A stretch of DNA of 64,000 nucleotides from Pyrenopolyporus hunteri (Eukaryota; Ascomycota; Sordariomycetes; Xylariales; Hypoxylaceae): contig CADCXC010000012.1 of NCBI GenBank assembly GCA_902806595.1, positions 434,001-498,000 on the forward strand. The letters run 5' to 3'. The notes below the pieces were generated by a model, which was not told where the DNA came from, did no database searches, and saw nothing but the letters and a program-made list of their open reading frames with translations. Of the stretch, positions 1-15,084 are shown in pieces. Positions within the stretch are counted from its first letter, which is position 1. Every line of letters begins with the position of its first letter. The translations under genes and the position numbers were made by a program.

Positions 1-960
1 ACCGAGTGTAGGGAGGAGTGGGTCCACATAGCGAAACCCATGTGCACCTACATGTACGCAAGATAATACGGGGTTACTAATAACTGTAAAATATAGGTAC
101 CTACGCATTGGGTATCTGTCCCTGAGGGGGTGGTGCCGAGGATAAGGGATGTACCTTCCTAACCCTATCTCAAAGACGACCTCGAAGTGTCAAAGAGTGA
201 CTGGCGGGGGAGTCGACGGGAAGGTGCGTCTCTAGATCTTAATTAGCGCGTCTTCCCGCGGTCTATCTCTCGGGTCAGGCAGGTACGAGGTATGTATAGG
301 GTTAGTACGTGACAACGTACATGCCTTAGATTCGAGATTCAAAACCGGCTTAAATCTCGAGCCGGCATCGAATCTGTCTCACCTTTTAAAACTAAGTTTC
401 TGACATGCGGCCTCGTGCCATCAGGTCGTTATCATCGTCAAGTTTTACCTCTTACCTTTTTCCCTATCTCCACCTCCACATGTCTTGGTTTACAAACCTA
501 CTCCTACCACTACCTTTTATATCCTTACTACTATTCAAGTCAACTCTCCAATTTCTTGCCAAACTAATCACCCTCACCCAGTTATCCGAGGCAGGCTAAT
601 TATCTTCAGTCAGGGACAGCGTCCGTGAATTTTTATCGATCCCCCCTATTCGGAACCCAGTCGTCTTATCGGACCCTCATCCTTTCTGGTCCCAACTTCG
701 GATACACCCGATCACTAGCAACTATATCAGCTGAAGATCCTGTGAGACGATTTTCCTACTTCTAGATCATGACATGGCATGTTAAATACCTATTGAGACT
801 TGACCGCCATCAAGATCTGGCTCGTCACTACTTTACCTCACCGATATATCGCGTCGCAGGTCTTCATTCACCGAAACTAGACAGTATCATTCCTCTATCA
901 CGCCGAAGGACGTTTGTGAAAGGAGGCCTTAATTAAGATCCTATCTTACAATCCGCCACC
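1..960. other. Left intergenic region with the 5' region of the first gene
   Basis: Normal-GC DNA with no convincing gene. A short open frame at 405-599 is a pyrimidine-rich stretch and reads as low-complexity Leu/Ser/Pro, so I do not call it. An imperfect palindrome lies around 325-375, where an AGATTCGA and a TCGAATCT flank two GCCGG/CCGGC-like cores. The last 100 bases presumably hold the 5' leader of the gene starting at 961. Confidence 0.5.
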
Positions 961-3018
961 ATGTTTGACGTCATATGGACCGATCCCAACCGGGAGCTCA
1001 TGGGCGAGAGGATACTGAGAAAAGAGAGGGAAGCAAAGATGAAGGATAAGGAGAGAAAACAGAAATCGGAGAATAGCCGTCAATCTATCTCTACCGAAAG
1101 CTCGACTTCGAGCGACCGTGGTTTTGGCATATTTTCATCCAGAAGCCGGCGAAAGACGCCAACGTCGCCTAGGCCAAGGGACCCGTCTACACCACCGCCG
1201 ACCGGCAATGCCAATAAGGGCAGTCGGACCTCAGCTTATCGTGTCAAGTCACTACTCCTCCACCAAGGCGAGTTAGAGGCCACTGTAAAACCTAGCGAGC
1301 AGGGTCATCCTCCTATACAGATTCCAGTTCCAGAAGCTGCCGACGCTTCAAGTCTATCATCACCAGGTAGGCAACTCGATTATCCTAACTAATATTTGGT
1401 AATATTAATGCTTAGCACCTTAGATTCCACCCTATCAAAATGGACACAGCCATCTGCCGCTACTAACAGCACTGGCGCAGGACCGTCGGCGAGCGAAGCG
1501 GTGATTTCTTCTAAGCCCGACTATCTGATTCAGACCCTCGGGCCAAACTCCTTTATAACAAGGACTACCGAGATCGCATTCTCGCCCCAAGATCCAGACG
1601 CAGATATTGACCAGTTAATTTCTGAAGTTCATATCTCAGCTGATCAGACAAAGGCCCCAACGCCACCTTTACCAGACTTACCTGAGAGAGGGTAAGCCTT
1701 GGAGATTCGTGTCCTAGTAGTCGAGCTAATTCTGATGTTTCCTTCAGGAGTCCATTAGCATTCGACGATCCCGGATCCGCTGGATCTCCCTCTCAATCGC
1801 CGCGCACTCCACCCCATACCGACATCCAAAATAACGCCGTTATATATACACCGGGATGGAATGGTAACGATAGGCTGGGTAATCCTGACTCTTGGAAGCC
1901 ACCTCACGAGTGGGACTGTAACCCAACGAAAGAAAACGCAATACTGCCAGATGAAGCAAAGTTACATAATTCGTTAACGAGCGAAGATTCAGACCAATGC
2001 ATGTCTCCGAGTCTTGTAGCAATACAGCGCGAAGTTCGAATGATGGCCGCGGCCAGTCCGGAGCTCATGCTTGCCAATATCAAGTCTAGCATGGGGCACG
2101 CGTCAGATGCTACAGTTTACAAAGAGCTTGAGATGACCAAAAAACGTTGGATGTTCTCCGCTCTGCAACAACAGGGTTGCGTTCCACTTACAGAGCGTGT
2201 AAATGGACCTTCTCAAGATCCAGATTCGCCTAAGTTTCCTAGATCTCCTAGGATTCTCGCACTCTACGAAACCCAAGGTACGTCTCTATAAGATGGGAGA
2301 CCCGAAGCGTTTGACTAACGACTGGATAGCATCCGCCTCGTTTCTTGCCGCTCTCCATCCACAGGCTTCGATATCCCATCTATCACCAAAACCAATATCT
2401 CCCAATCTATTCCCCAACGTTCACCCAATACTCGTGCCGGTAATATCTGCGTCCGCGGGCTCTCGGCCGCTTGCGCCACAGCTATATTCAATCGTAACGT
2501 GTCTACCTATGCCGGCACTATTTCCCTCGAGCGAGATACCCCCACTTCTCCGGCATATTCACCGCTGCTTAGCTCCGGGCGGTGCTCTACATTTAACCCT
2601 TATTGACCCTCAACCAGTCTCTTCTTCAATGGGGCCAAAGCTACGGCAATGGCTATTCGAGAAGCTCCTTATCCAGCTTGAGAAGAAATGCCGCACTACA
2701 TACCCAAGCGGAACGTTTCCTGCCTGGTTGGCCGTTGCGAAACTCCGCGGGTATGGAAGTACCATCACAACCGTCTCCGTGCGTGCTATACACGAATGTC
2801 CCGCTACGACGGAAGAGACGAAAGACACAGCATCGGCGGAGAGCGAACTTAGATGCCTCGTGGCGAGAATGCTGTGGCAGGAGATATGGGGAAAATTCGT
2901 GCACGCTGATCGGTGGTGGTGGGAAGAGGAAGATATAATCGAGGAGTGTATAAAGAGGGGGACTTACTGGCAGTATTCTCATATCGTGGCCGTCAAAGAC
3001 AAAAAGCCAACCTCCTAA
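961..3018 (+). CDS. Degenerate SAM-methyltransferase-like protein, 4 exons
   Basis: Exons 961-1366, 1424-1691, 1748-2277 and 2330-3018 join in frame to a 630-residue protein. Introns of 57, 56 and 52 nt have GT..AG ends and CTAAC or TCTGAT-like branch sites. The start ATG sits in a strong context (CCGCCACCATG). The N-terminal third is charged and Ser/Pro-rich, probably disordered (a Lys/Arg/Glu run at residues 15-40, then Ser and Pro tracts). The C-terminal 230 residues resemble a fungus-specific methyltransferase-type-11-like protein: the segment CLAPGGALHLTLIDP looks like the late beta-strand region of a class I methyltransferase, and a Trp-rich WWWEEEDIIEECIKRGTYW stretch lies near the end. 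I see no clear glycine-rich SAM-binding motif I, so catalysis is doubtful. The family assignment is from memory of similar fungal proteins. The splice model is strong because every phase fits. Confidence 0.75.
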
Positions 3019-4318
3019 CCCGACAATACTACCTACCTAGGTATATTACGGAAACTCCAAGTAAAGGAGTCAATCGTCGCAGGCAGAATAAACCGGTCGG
3101 GAAAACATCAATGAAATACGCAAGCTATTACTCGTATTACTTCAGCATTCAGTCGTTTCGGAACAGACTACCACGATTTTTAATACCGCTACGTCTTACA
3201 TATTGCCAAAGCCACCAGATACCCTCGAAGCATGCTATTATACCAAGCTCCCAAACACGGCGAGCTAGACTCGGTATTACCGAAATCGGATAGGTTTAAT
3301 GGAAGATACCCGAATGAAGTCTTATTTATGTTGAGCTTACACTCATTCCGCAATTGCTATTGGCATCGAGTCCACGTTAAGTCTAAGCGCGTTGTCGCTC
3401 CGAGTATTGTGGAACACGTGGAATAAGAACCGTTAGATACGCATCTAGGCATCTAGAGATAGTGTAGCTACCTAGAGCAAATATAGCAGTTACCTACCTC
3501 CCCATATGAGAGATATCTCAAAATTAAGCCCAATTGCCAATAGTACATCTACACACCGGTTTTCTGTATGGGTAGGCCCTTCGGCAAATCCACCGTCACG
3601 GTTTGACCGCGGAAGTCGAGGAACACGTAACGTCACGATGTGATTGAGGTACGTGAAAGTGCAGCAGAGTCAGAGCAAACATGGATTCGTGCACCTCTCC
3701 TTACCCGAGCTACGCACGTCCGGCTCGGGAGTGTAGGTGCCGGCCGCTTGTTGGACGATTGTACTGGCTGGAACTAGCTTACCCGCGATGTGTCGAGGTC
3801 CCTGGGGTGCAGAGAATGGGTGGTGTATCCGCTTCGTGCTTGATGTGGTAGGTAGATACTTTAGGTACCTACCTAGGCAAGTGGGTAAGTATACGATGAG
3901 GGCTAAAGTCCTATCTTAGGAAGTGAGGGGATTGATGGAGGTGATTATCTGTGATGTTAGGTTATAGGAGGTAGGTAGGGTGGTAGGTGGTTATTCGAGG
4001 ACTCTGGATACCTGTTATACCCGGGCGAATAAAATATAGGGGCCAGGTTTCTTAGCCCCTGTTTCTCGTAGCCCCTTTTATATGGAGGGGCTTTCTTGGC
4101 CTTCCCGCGTTTGATATGTTTCCGAGTTTCAAGCTATTTTCTGGACTTTATTAAGTTCGATAACCTTAATATCTCTATATAATTAGGTGCGTTCGCCATT
4201 GACGGAAGTATTATCCAACCCATGGTCTCGAGTTTAGTCTTACGAAGAAAGGTTTGTATATATTAGAGTGTGTGGTGTAATAATCCTTTTAAAAGTTCAG
4301 ACGGTCCTATTCCCTAAT
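3019..4318. other. Intergenic region between the methyltransferase-like gene and AT-rich block 1
   Basis: No gene that I can support. GC is normal until about 4.1 kb and then falls. It carries several copies of a TAGGTACC/GGTACCTA-type motif (for example around 3845-3880 and 3965-3990) that recurs in all the normal-GC parts of the window. Short open frames at 3232-3426 and 3737-3919 have no recognisable content. Confidence 0.6.
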
Positions 4319-4387
4319 GTATAAATCGTATCTAGGAAGTCTTCGTACACTTAACTTTTTTAAATATAAAAATTCATAACTCCACCC
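4319..4387 (+). repeat. Left inverted repeat of the outermost element (H)
   Basis: Starts GTATAAATCGTATCTAGGAA. The reverse complement of 29963-30039 starts GTATAAATCGTGTCGAGGAA, continues with the same GTCTTCGTACACTT, and later shares a CATAACTCCACC/TATAACTCAACC block. The two copies face each other across the whole left AT-rich block. The DNA between them minus element Y is only about 0.9 kb, as expected of a short TIR-bearing DNA element. A TA duplication at the tips is possible but trivial. Confidence 0.6.
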
Positions 4388-4720
4388 TTTTAAACGTTAT
4401 AAGTCTGGAATAAAATTTATTAAATAGAGTAAAATTAATTGATTTTAACGGTATAGCTTTTATAAAGATAATTATATTTTTAAAAAAAATAAAAATAAAA
4501 ATACGTTATTTTATTTTTATTAATAAAATTTTAATTATAAATAACTTTTCATTTAATACGTTATATATAAAATTATAATTATTATAAAATTATATAAAAT
4601 TTAAAGTTTTTATTAATATAATTTTTATTATTTAAAAGTTAATAATAAATGTTTAAAAATAATATTAAAAAAACTTTTATAAATATTATAATATTATATA
4701 AATTTAAATTAATTATTTTT

Positions 4721-4933
4721 TATTAATAAATACGTACGTAAATAAAGTAAAGAAATAATAATAAAAATAAATATAATATAATAAAATTAATGTTATATAA
4801 ATTATTTAAAAAAAATTATTTAATAATAAAACCGTAAAAAAAATTTCTTTTATATAAATAAAAATATATAAATATTTCTTTTTTTTAAAGTATATATTAT
4901 AAAGTAATACGTATATAAGTTAATTAATCATTA
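4721..4933 (-). repeat. LTR of element Y (3' LTR)
   Basis: 213 bp, begins TATTAATAAATACGTACG and ends near AATCATTA on the plus strand. It has the same layout as 29336-29548, 19070-19285 and 25010-25223, and is inverted relative to 9305-9517 and 27783-27993. A T-rich run follows directly, the complement of a polypurine tract. Confidence 0.85.
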
Positions 4934-5439
4934 TTTATTTTATTTTTTTTTATAATTAATTAATTATAAATTATTAATTAAATTTTTCGTTTTATTTATT
5001 TTTTTAATTTTAAATTAAATTAATTTTTTTTTATTAAATTTTATATAATTTTATTAAGGGACGTTTTTATTATTACGTTTATAAAATTATATAATTTATA
5101 TATTTATTAAATATTATCGATTTTTCGATTTTTATAAAATTATTTTAAAATTATAAAATTAATTATTAATTTTTTTTTATTAATGTTTTTTATTTATATT
5201 AAATATTAATATAATAATAAAAAATCGATATATAAAATAAAAAAGGTTTTAAAAAGTAAAAAACATTTTAAAATAATGTTAATTATATAATAAACGACGT
5301 AATCGATATCGAAGTTTTAAATTATTTCGTAAATTTTATTAATAAATATATTATAAGTAATTTATTTATATTTAATAAATAATTAATAAATAATGTTATT
5401 AATAATTCGTATTTTATTATTTCGATCGATAAAACTTTT

Positions 5440-5520
5440 ATTATTTAAAATAATAACGTATTCGATTTATAAATTTAAATTTTTATTATTTACGAAAAAT
5501 TTATTAATAAAAATATAAAA
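5440..5520 (-). pseudogene. pol RNase H relic of element Y
   Basis: The reverse strand reads FINKFFVNNKNLNL and then a stop where related copies have Gln. This matches the F-[VI]-[DN]-x-x-F-x-N-N-K-[ND]-L motif in the RNase H region of a group of fungal Copia polyproteins. The same peptide appears in X, Z, C and D. Stops and substitutions are those expected from C-to-T change. Confidence 0.65.
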
Positions 5521-8500
5521 GCGTAAATTTTAAGGGTTTAATTTAATATATCGAAATTTATACATTTAATTATTTATTTATTATTTAATTTTAACGTTAA
5601 AAGTTTTAACTTTTTTAAATTCGAATTTAAAATGTTAAATTATTATAAAATAATTAAAAGTTACTTCGAATTAATATATAAAAATAATATAAATATTTCG
5701 AATTTATTATTTTATAAATTTTTTAATTATATCGAAGGTTTTAACGTTTAATAATTTAAATTTTTTAACTTAACTTTTTTAAATAATTATTACGTTAAAA
5801 TTTTTACCGTAAATTATAATACGTAAATTATTAAAATTTTTAATTTCGAAGTTTATAATTTTTTAAAAGCGCGTTTTAATTTTAATTTTATTAAAAGTTT
5901 TATTTTTAATAATAAAAAAATTCGTGGTATTAATATTAAAAATATTATTTATTTAAAAGTTAATAAATTTAAACGAATTTAAATTTATTATAAATAAATA
6001 AAAATCGAAAATTAATAATTTTATTTATAACTTTTATTAATAATAACGTAAATAAGTTTTAAATTAATAAGTATTTAATCTTATAAAATTATATAAAAAT
6101 TTAATTATTTATAATAATATTTTTTTAAAGTATTTATTTTTAAATTCGATTAATAAATATATAAAAATAATTTTTTATATCGGTGTTTTAAATTGGGTGT
6201 AAATTATTATAATGTTTCGAATTATAATTTTTATTTTTTTACGACGTAATATAAACGTTAAAATTAATATAATACGTTAATTAATTTTTTAAATAATAAA
6301 TATATATATTATAATATATTTTTTATTAAAATTATTATAATTTTAAATTATTAATTGAAATTTTTTATATAACGCGATAATATTTTTATTTTTAATTTTA
6401 TAAATTATTTGTAATTTAAAAATTATAACGTTTCGATATATAATTATATCGTAAACTTTTAAACGTAAAATATTTTTTTAAATAAAACGTTAAATTTTTT
6501 TATATTTAATATTTTATAAAATTTTTTTTATATAATAATTTTTTTATTCGTTTATAATTTAATAATAAAAATAATTTTTTTTTATTTTTTATTAATAATA
6601 TATAATTTAACGATATAAGAAAAATCGTTAATATATATAAAATTTTCTTTCGAAATAATTTAATAATTATCGAAGTTAAAAATTAATGTAAATAATTCGA
6701 TTTTAAATTTTTTAAATAATACGAGGTTTTTTTTAAATTAAATATATAATTTAATATAAAAGTTTTTAAATATAAATATTTCGTTCGAAACATTAAAAAT
6801 AATAATAACATTTTTATTTAATATCGTAATAATTTTATAAAAGTTTTTTTATTTTTTTTTTTATAAATAAATACTTCGTTATTAATAAAAAATAATACGA
6901 GGAAAATTTTTTATATATTAAAATTATTATATATATTTAAAATATTTTATATAAAACGTTATATTTTAATTTTTTTAATTTCCGTTATTATTTTTTAAAC
7001 GATTTATATTTTTTAAATTTATACGAGGGTAGGAAATAAATTTATATTAATTTTAAAATAAACGTTAAATATAAAAAATATAAGTATTAAACCATTAAAA
7101 TTAACGGTATTATTAATTATTTTAATAATTATTTATAATCGAAATATACGTAAATTTAAACCTTAAAATTCATTAATAATAATTTCGTACGTTTTACGAA
7201 TAAAGTTATAATATTTTTCGATTTTATTAATAAATTAATATATTTTAATAAATATTTAATAATAAATAATTTTAATAATATAAATTTTATTTTGAAATTC
7301 GACATTATTAAAATTCGTATCGATATTATATATAATAATATTTAAAGGTTTAAAATAAATATTAATTTAACATTATTTTAATATATTTTAAGTTTTTTTA
7401 ATAAAAATAATTTTTATAAAATAAATAATTTAAAATTTTATAATTACGTTAATTATATATAATATAAAACGTTTATTTAAATATATAATATTAATAATAA
7501 CTTTATAATTAAAATTTATATTAAAACTTTTTAAATTAAATTTAAAATTTTAAAAAATTTTACTTTTAATTTAATAATAATAATAAAATTTATTAATTTT
7601 TTTAATATTTTTAATATTAACGTTATAATTTACTTTATTTAAAAAAGTATATAATTTAGTTATAAAAAAGTAATTAAATTAAATATTAATATAACGTAAT
7701 TTAAATTTCGTAAAAAAAATCGTATTATTAAAATAAAATTATAAATATTTTTATTTATAAATAATAATAACGATAATATCATTTTTTTAATTAATTAATT
7801 AATAACGTTATTTAAATAAATATTTAATCGATTTATATTTTTTAAATATATAAAAAATAAAGTATTTAAATTTATAATATAAAAATCGATTAATTCGAAT
7901 AAAACGTTAATCGTAATTATTTTTAATAATTTAATTAAAAATTTATCTTCAAATTTAATATTAATTTTATTAATTTAATTATTATTTATTTTAAAATTTC
8001 GATCGAAAAAACTTTTTATAAAAATTTAACATTAATTTTTTTTTATAATAAATATTTTAATTACGTCGATATTAAAAATAATACTTTAAAAAATATTTTT
8101 AATATATCGATTTAAAATAAATATAATATTATTTTTTAATTTATCGATAAAAGGGTAATAAAAAATAATTCGATATTAATATATTTAATTTATTAAATAT
8201 ACCGTAATTAATTAATATTAAAAATCGATTTTTTTCGTTTCGAAAATAATAACGTTTAAATCGTCGTTTTTCGACTTCGAATTTTTTTACTTAATATTTT
8301 TATAATCCGTTAAAAACGTAATATATTTACTTTTATTTTTACTTTTTTAAATTTATTAACGTTTTTTAATTTTTTTTTATTTATTTTTAAAATATTTAAT
8401 AAATTAATATTTTTTTTATATATTTAATAATAATATTTTTAAATTTAAGTCGTTTTTTTCGATTAATATTAACCGTTTTTATTATTACGATAATATTTTC

Positions 8501-9304
8501 GTTTAATATAAAATTAATCGAAATTTTCGTTATTATTATTATTAATTATAAATTAACGCGTTTTTTTAATATTTTCGAAAGTATTAATTAACGCGTAAAA
8601 TTTATTAATTAATTTTTTAAATTAATATAATAAAATAAATAAAATATATTATAATTAAAATATATTATAAATAATATATTATATAATTACGATAAATTAT
8701 TATTTATTTTTAAAATTTTTTTTAAAGGTTCGTTAATATAATATTAATTTATTTAATATAATTTATAATATTTTAAAATTAAATTTTTTTTTATTTTTTT
8801 TAATTTTAATGTTAAAAAAAATAATCGAAATTTAATTATAATAATATTAAATTTTATTTTATTTCATATTAAAATATTATTTTATAATTAAATATATATT
8901 TATAAAATATTAATAATAAAATACGTTATATAAAAAATAAATAATCGTTTATTTAATAAAAATAATAAAAAATATAACGTAAAATTAAATTTAATAAATT
9001 TTAATTATATAATATACGTTTAAAAAAAAACGAAATTTATTTTTTAAAACGTTATAAAATTTTTTAATATAATTATTTTTATTATTTTAAATTTTTTTAA
9101 AATAATTAATAATAATAAAAAAATATATTTTATTAAAAATTCGAATAAAAAAAATATTATAATAAATGTCGTTTTATTAATTTTTAACGAATATAAATAT
9201 TAAAGTTAATTTAATTAATAAAAGTTATAAAATTATTTAAAAAAAAAAACCGTAATTTTCGATATAATAATTTTTTTTTTAATACGACGTTTAATAAAAT
9301 TATT

Positions 9305-9517
9305 TAATAATTAATTAACTTATATACGTATTATTTTATAGTACGTATTTTAAAAAAAAAATGTTTATATATTTTCGTTTATATAAAAGAAATTTTTTTT
9401 ACGATTTTTTTATTGAATAATTTTTTTTTTAAATAATTTATATAATATTAATTTTATTATATTATATTTATTTTTATTATTATTTTTTTATTTTATTTAC
9501 GTATATATTTATTAATA
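9305..9517 (+). repeat. LTR of element X (5' LTR)
   Basis: 213 bp, begins TAATAATTAATTAAC and ends TATTTATTAATA. It is the inverted counterpart of the Y and Z LTRs and a direct repeat of 27783-27993. Confidence 0.85.
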
Positions 9518-9556
9518 TTAATTAATATTATTAAAATTAATAATATAAATTAATAA

Positions 9557-9827
9557 TGTAGTTATATAATTTTATATTAAAAAATCCACCGTAACGATAA
9601 TAACGATAAATATATTTTTATTAAATATTTCGTCGCTTTAAATAATAAAAATTTAGGGTATATATTTTAAAAAAGTATATAAATATCGATTAATATAAAA
9701 TTAATTAATTACATTTATATATAAATAAATATAATAAATATAATATTTTTTTTATAAATTTTTATATTAAATAATCGTATAATATTTTTTTTCGATTTAT
9801 TAATTAATGACTTTTTTACCGTTTAAT
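9557..9827 (+). repeat. LTR of element C (5' LTR)
   Basis: About 271 bp starting TGTAGTTATATAATTTTATA. It is repeated at 15675-15943 with differences that are nearly all C/T or G/A. Confidence 0.82.
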
Positions 9828-12800
9828 ATTAATTAATATTTAATTAATAAATTAAATATAAATAATAAAGTTTTTATTAAAAAGAAATTTACGAATTTAA
9901 AAAAGCTTAAAATATAAAAAAATTATTTATTTTATTATAATTTAATTCGAAGAAATATTAAAATTCGATCTAATAAATAAATTTTAATAAAAAAAAACGA
10001 TTAATTATTAAATTACTTTTAAAAATTCGAGGCGTTTTACGTTAATAATTTTTAAAAACGTAAAATTAACCGTGTTATTTTAAGAATTTCGAGGCGTAAT
10101 ATATTATATATAATATATTAAATAATATTTATATACGATATATAAAAAAACGTTAATAAATTCGCGTTTATTATATACGAAAAATTTTATTATCGTATTT
10201 AATTAATTATTTAAAGCGTTTTACGTTAATAATAATTAATTAAATATAAAAACGATTATTTTAATTTTTATAAATTTTTATTTTCGATTAATTAAATTCG
10301 AAGCGTATATACGTTAACGGTTTAATTATTTACGAAAAAACCTTTAAATCGATTTATTTATTATTTTATTTTATTTTATTTTATTTTTTTATATCGATTA
10401 CCGTTATTAAATAATTATAATTAAAAAAAAATTTTTTATATAAATAAAAAAAATTTTTTTTATTTTCGATAAAATATTATAATATTAAATTTATTAATTA
10501 ATTAAAATTTATTTATATAATGTCGAAAATAAGTAAAATTTAAAAAGATTTTATTAATTCGAATTATACGAATTTAAACTTTAAAAAATTTAACTTCGAT
10601 AAAATAAAATTAAAAATTTTAAATATTTATTTCGCGAAATATTTTTAAATGTATAATAATAATTTTTTTAACGTTCGATTATAACGACGATTTAAAAAAG
10701 ACTTCGGTAATTAAAACGAAGAATAATTTTAATATATAATTAAATAATTACGTATTAAAAAAATCGATTATTTACGAAAATATAACGTATATATTAAAAA
10801 CGTTTATATTTACGTTAAAAAATTAACGAAGATAATTAAAATTATTAAATTTTTATTATTTTTAAAAAATATTATTAAAGAAATAATTAAAAAATAATTT
10901 AACGAATTTATTAATAAAAGTAATTTTATTTTTTTACGAAAATTTTAATAAAAATATTTTTTTTAATTAATTAAAAACTTTTAAATTAATCGTAATTAAA
11001 ATAGTTAATAATTTTTAAAATTATCGTAATAATATTTATAATATTTAACGATACGAAAAATATTATAGTATAATTATCGAAATAATTTTAAAGTTTTATA
11101 ATATAATAATCGATTTAATAATAATTTAATTAATAATAACTTATTATTTTTATTATTTTTTAATAATAAATCGATTAATAATATTATATTATTTTTTAAT
11201 AATAATTAATATAATAATTAATATTATAATAATTATAATATTAATTCGATTAATAACGTTACATTATTTTATAATAATAACGAAATTTATAATCGTTATA
11301 TCGTTTATAATTAATTTAATAAATATATTAATATTTAATAAACTTTAATTTATTACGTATTTTTATCGACTTTATTAAAATGTATAATAACGATAATTAT
11401 AAATTTAAAAGTAATAAATACGATATTATAAACGAAAAAATTAAAGTTTTTAAAAATTTATATTATAAAGTTAAAGTTAAAAAATATATATACGTTAATA
11501 TTTATTTAACGATATTAAAAAAACGAATATAATAATATTATTACGATTAATTAATCGATATAAATTATATTTTTTAAAATATAATTAAACGTACGAAAAC
11601 GTATTTTTATTTATTAAAAAATTAATAAATATATATAATTAAATAACGTTAAACGATAATATTTTTAATTATAAAAGAAAATTTTAATAAAAATTTATTT
11701 ATTTAAATGAAATTATTAATCGAAAAAATTTAACGTATTTAAAAAAAATTAACTATTAATTACGTAATCGATTATAACTTTAAAAAAAATATCGTAATTA
11801 TCGTATAAAAATATTTTATTTTTTACGTTATAATTTTTTAATAATTAAATATATTCGATGATATTTATTTAAATTTTCGAGTTATTTTTAATATAATATA
11901 TCGTATTAAATTATATAATATAAATTATAATTAAAAAATATCGAATTAATATTAAATTAATCGAATTTATCGTAATAATAAAAGTTAATTTTAATTATAT
12001 AACGGAATTTTATAACGTATTAAAAAATTATAACGTTAAAAAAAATACTTTATATACGATAAAATAAAATGTTAATTTATAAAATATCTTATTTTAAAAT
12101 AACGAAATAAACGTATAAATTAACGACGTTACGTATAAAAACGAAATTTTAATTTTAAAAATATTAACGAAAATTATAATTAATTTTTATTCGATTATAA
12201 AAAAATCGACGTATAAAAAAATAATAATAATAACGATAAATAAAATTACGATGTTTAATATATTTAAAAAAATAATAAAAACGACGAAAAATTATCGATT
12301 ATTATTTTAAACTGTTATTTTATTATTTACGGCGAAATTAACGGTTAAAACGTAATAAATATATTCGTAAATTAAATAACGTTTTACGCGATAATCGTAA
12401 CCGACGTTTTTAATTTTACGATTTATAATACTTTATATAATATTATATTTTATTTTAATAATCGATATATTAATATATTTTAAAATATTATATCGAATAT
12501 AAAAGTAATCGAAATTTTATTTAACGGTAAATTTTAATTTAAAATTTTATAATAATTACATCTATACATATTTTTAAATATCGAAATAATAAAACGTTAT
12601 ATTATTCGATTTAATAATAACGTAAAATAATAAAATTTAAATATTATTTATATATTTACATTATTTAAATTTATTACGTTTTAAATTATATCATTAAATA
12701 CACCATTTTTATTATATTTTAAAAATATAAATCGTTTTAATATATATTTTAATAATATTAAAAACGTACTTATATATAAAAATAAAAAATATTTTATCGT

Positions 12801-15084
12801 TCGTAAATAAAAACATTTATAATTTTTATTTAACGATTGTAATTTTATAATTATTTATTATTATTTTATAAAAATCGAATTTCGTTAAATTTATCGACGA
12901 TTTAATTATTTTATAATAAATAAATTATATCGTTTATTTATTAAAATAAATTATAATAATTTCGATAAAATTTTAATCGATAAAATTAATAAATATTACC
13001 ATTAATGTTAAATATATAATAATTAATCGAAACGATTTAAATTTATTATTAAAAATAACGTTAATTTTAATTATAATATATTTATCGACGTAATATATAT
13101 TAATATAAAATTAATATTTTATATTATTAATTAAATTACGATATATTAAATTATAAAATTCTTAAAAAATATAATAATAAAATATATTTAAAATACATTA
13201 TAAATAATATAAATTAATATTTATTTAAATTTATTCGATAATATTATTTACGATATCGAAAAAAATTTTATTATTAACGAATTTACGATTAATATTAAAA
13301 CTTTAAATATTATAATTAAAAAAATACCCGTTAAATTTTATAATTTAATAAATAAATTAAAACGATATTATAAATCGTTACGACGAATTTTTAAAATTAT
13401 ATTTAAAAATTTATTTAACGTAAAACTCGAATATATATTATAAATAATTATAAAAATTATTAATAATATCGTAAAATTTAATAACTTAATATTTACGTTA
13501 TTAATATTTAACGCGTATTTACGATTAATCGATAACTTATTTATAATATTATTTTTAAAAATTAAAAAAACGACGATTAAAAAATTATAATTAAAATAAA
13601 TAAAATTAAAATAAAATAATAAATAATCGATACTTTTAATATAAAAAATAGTTCGAATATATTCGATACGTTAAATTTATTATTATAATTAAAAATATAT
13701 ATTTACCGCGAAAAAAACGGTTAAAAAAACTTATATATATTAATCGTTAAAAATAACGAAATATATATCGTTAAAATAAATAATAAATTTATTAACTTTC
13801 GTATAATAATTATTAAACCGTATAATTATAATATAATAGTTAACGTATTAAAGTTTATTTCGATCGTAAAATTCGATTTTAATTTCGATTAATAAAAAAA
13901 CGACGATAATAAAATATATATATTATCGAAAAATTTATTTAAAGTTTAAAAACGAAAACGTAAAAAACCGTTCGATAATAAAAATAAATTAAAAGTTATT
14001 ATTATTTATATAATTATAAAAAAATGTAAAAATTAACTTTTAACCGTTTAATTACGTAAAAAAGAAAAGATTATAACCTTTAAAAAACCTTTTAAAAAAT
14101 TAAACGCGAAAAAAATTAAAAAATTTATCGATAAAAACATATTTTCGTTTAAAAAATACGATTTCGTTAAATTTTACGATATTTAATTATTTAATTTTTA
14201 TATCGTTCGAAAAATTAAAAAAAAAAGTATTTTATATTTTTTCGAAAAATTTAAATTTATTATTTAAAATTATAATAATAAAAATAAAAAAATAATATTA
14301 ATATAATTATTAATTATATAACGATTAAATTAACGAGTAATTATAATATTTATATTTATTTTTATAAAAAAAAATAAAAGTTTAATTACGTAATATTACA
14401 TAAATTTATATATAATTAAAATTAAAATTAAATCATATCGTTTTAATTCGATTATTTTTTACTTTTATATTTAAATACTTTTTTAATATAATTATAATAA
14501 TCGTAAAATTTTTATATAATATAATAAAAATTAATATATATTAATAAATTATATATTTTAAATATTATAAAAAAAAATTTTAAATAATTATATTTACGTA
14601 TAATTTATATTTATTAATATTAAAACCGATCGATTATTTTAAATTAATAAATATATAAATTAACGATACTTTTAAATTATTCGATAAAATATTCGATTAA
14701 ATAAAAAATTAAAAACGAAAAAAAATAAAATTTTTAATTAAATTAAAAAAATATTTAATTATAAATTACCCGATTATTTTTAACGAATACATTATTATTA
14801 TAAAAATTAACGAAATAATTTATTTACGTTAAAAAAATTAAAAAAAAATTACCTTTATTAAAATTAATATTAATAATATAATATATTAATACGTATAATA
14901 ACGTATTTATAAAACGTATATCGCATCGATTTATTAACTTAAAATTACGTATAATATATTCGAAATAATTTAATACCGTAAATTCGAAATTATTAAAATT
15001 ACGAAATTTAATAAACGATTTAATTAATAAAAAATAAATATTAATCGAAGATTATAATTCGTATTTTTAAATTTAAAAATTATT

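Noticed and set aside
405..599. 64-residue open frame upstream of the methyltransferase-like gene
   Set aside because: Pyrimidine-rich low-complexity sequence with no signature; more likely promoter DNA.
4721..9517. A 4.8-kb DNA transposon with 213-bp terminal inverted repeats
   Set aside because: The inverted pair arises because X sits inverted within Y. The same repeats flank Z directly, and TTATT duplications mark X as a separate insertion.
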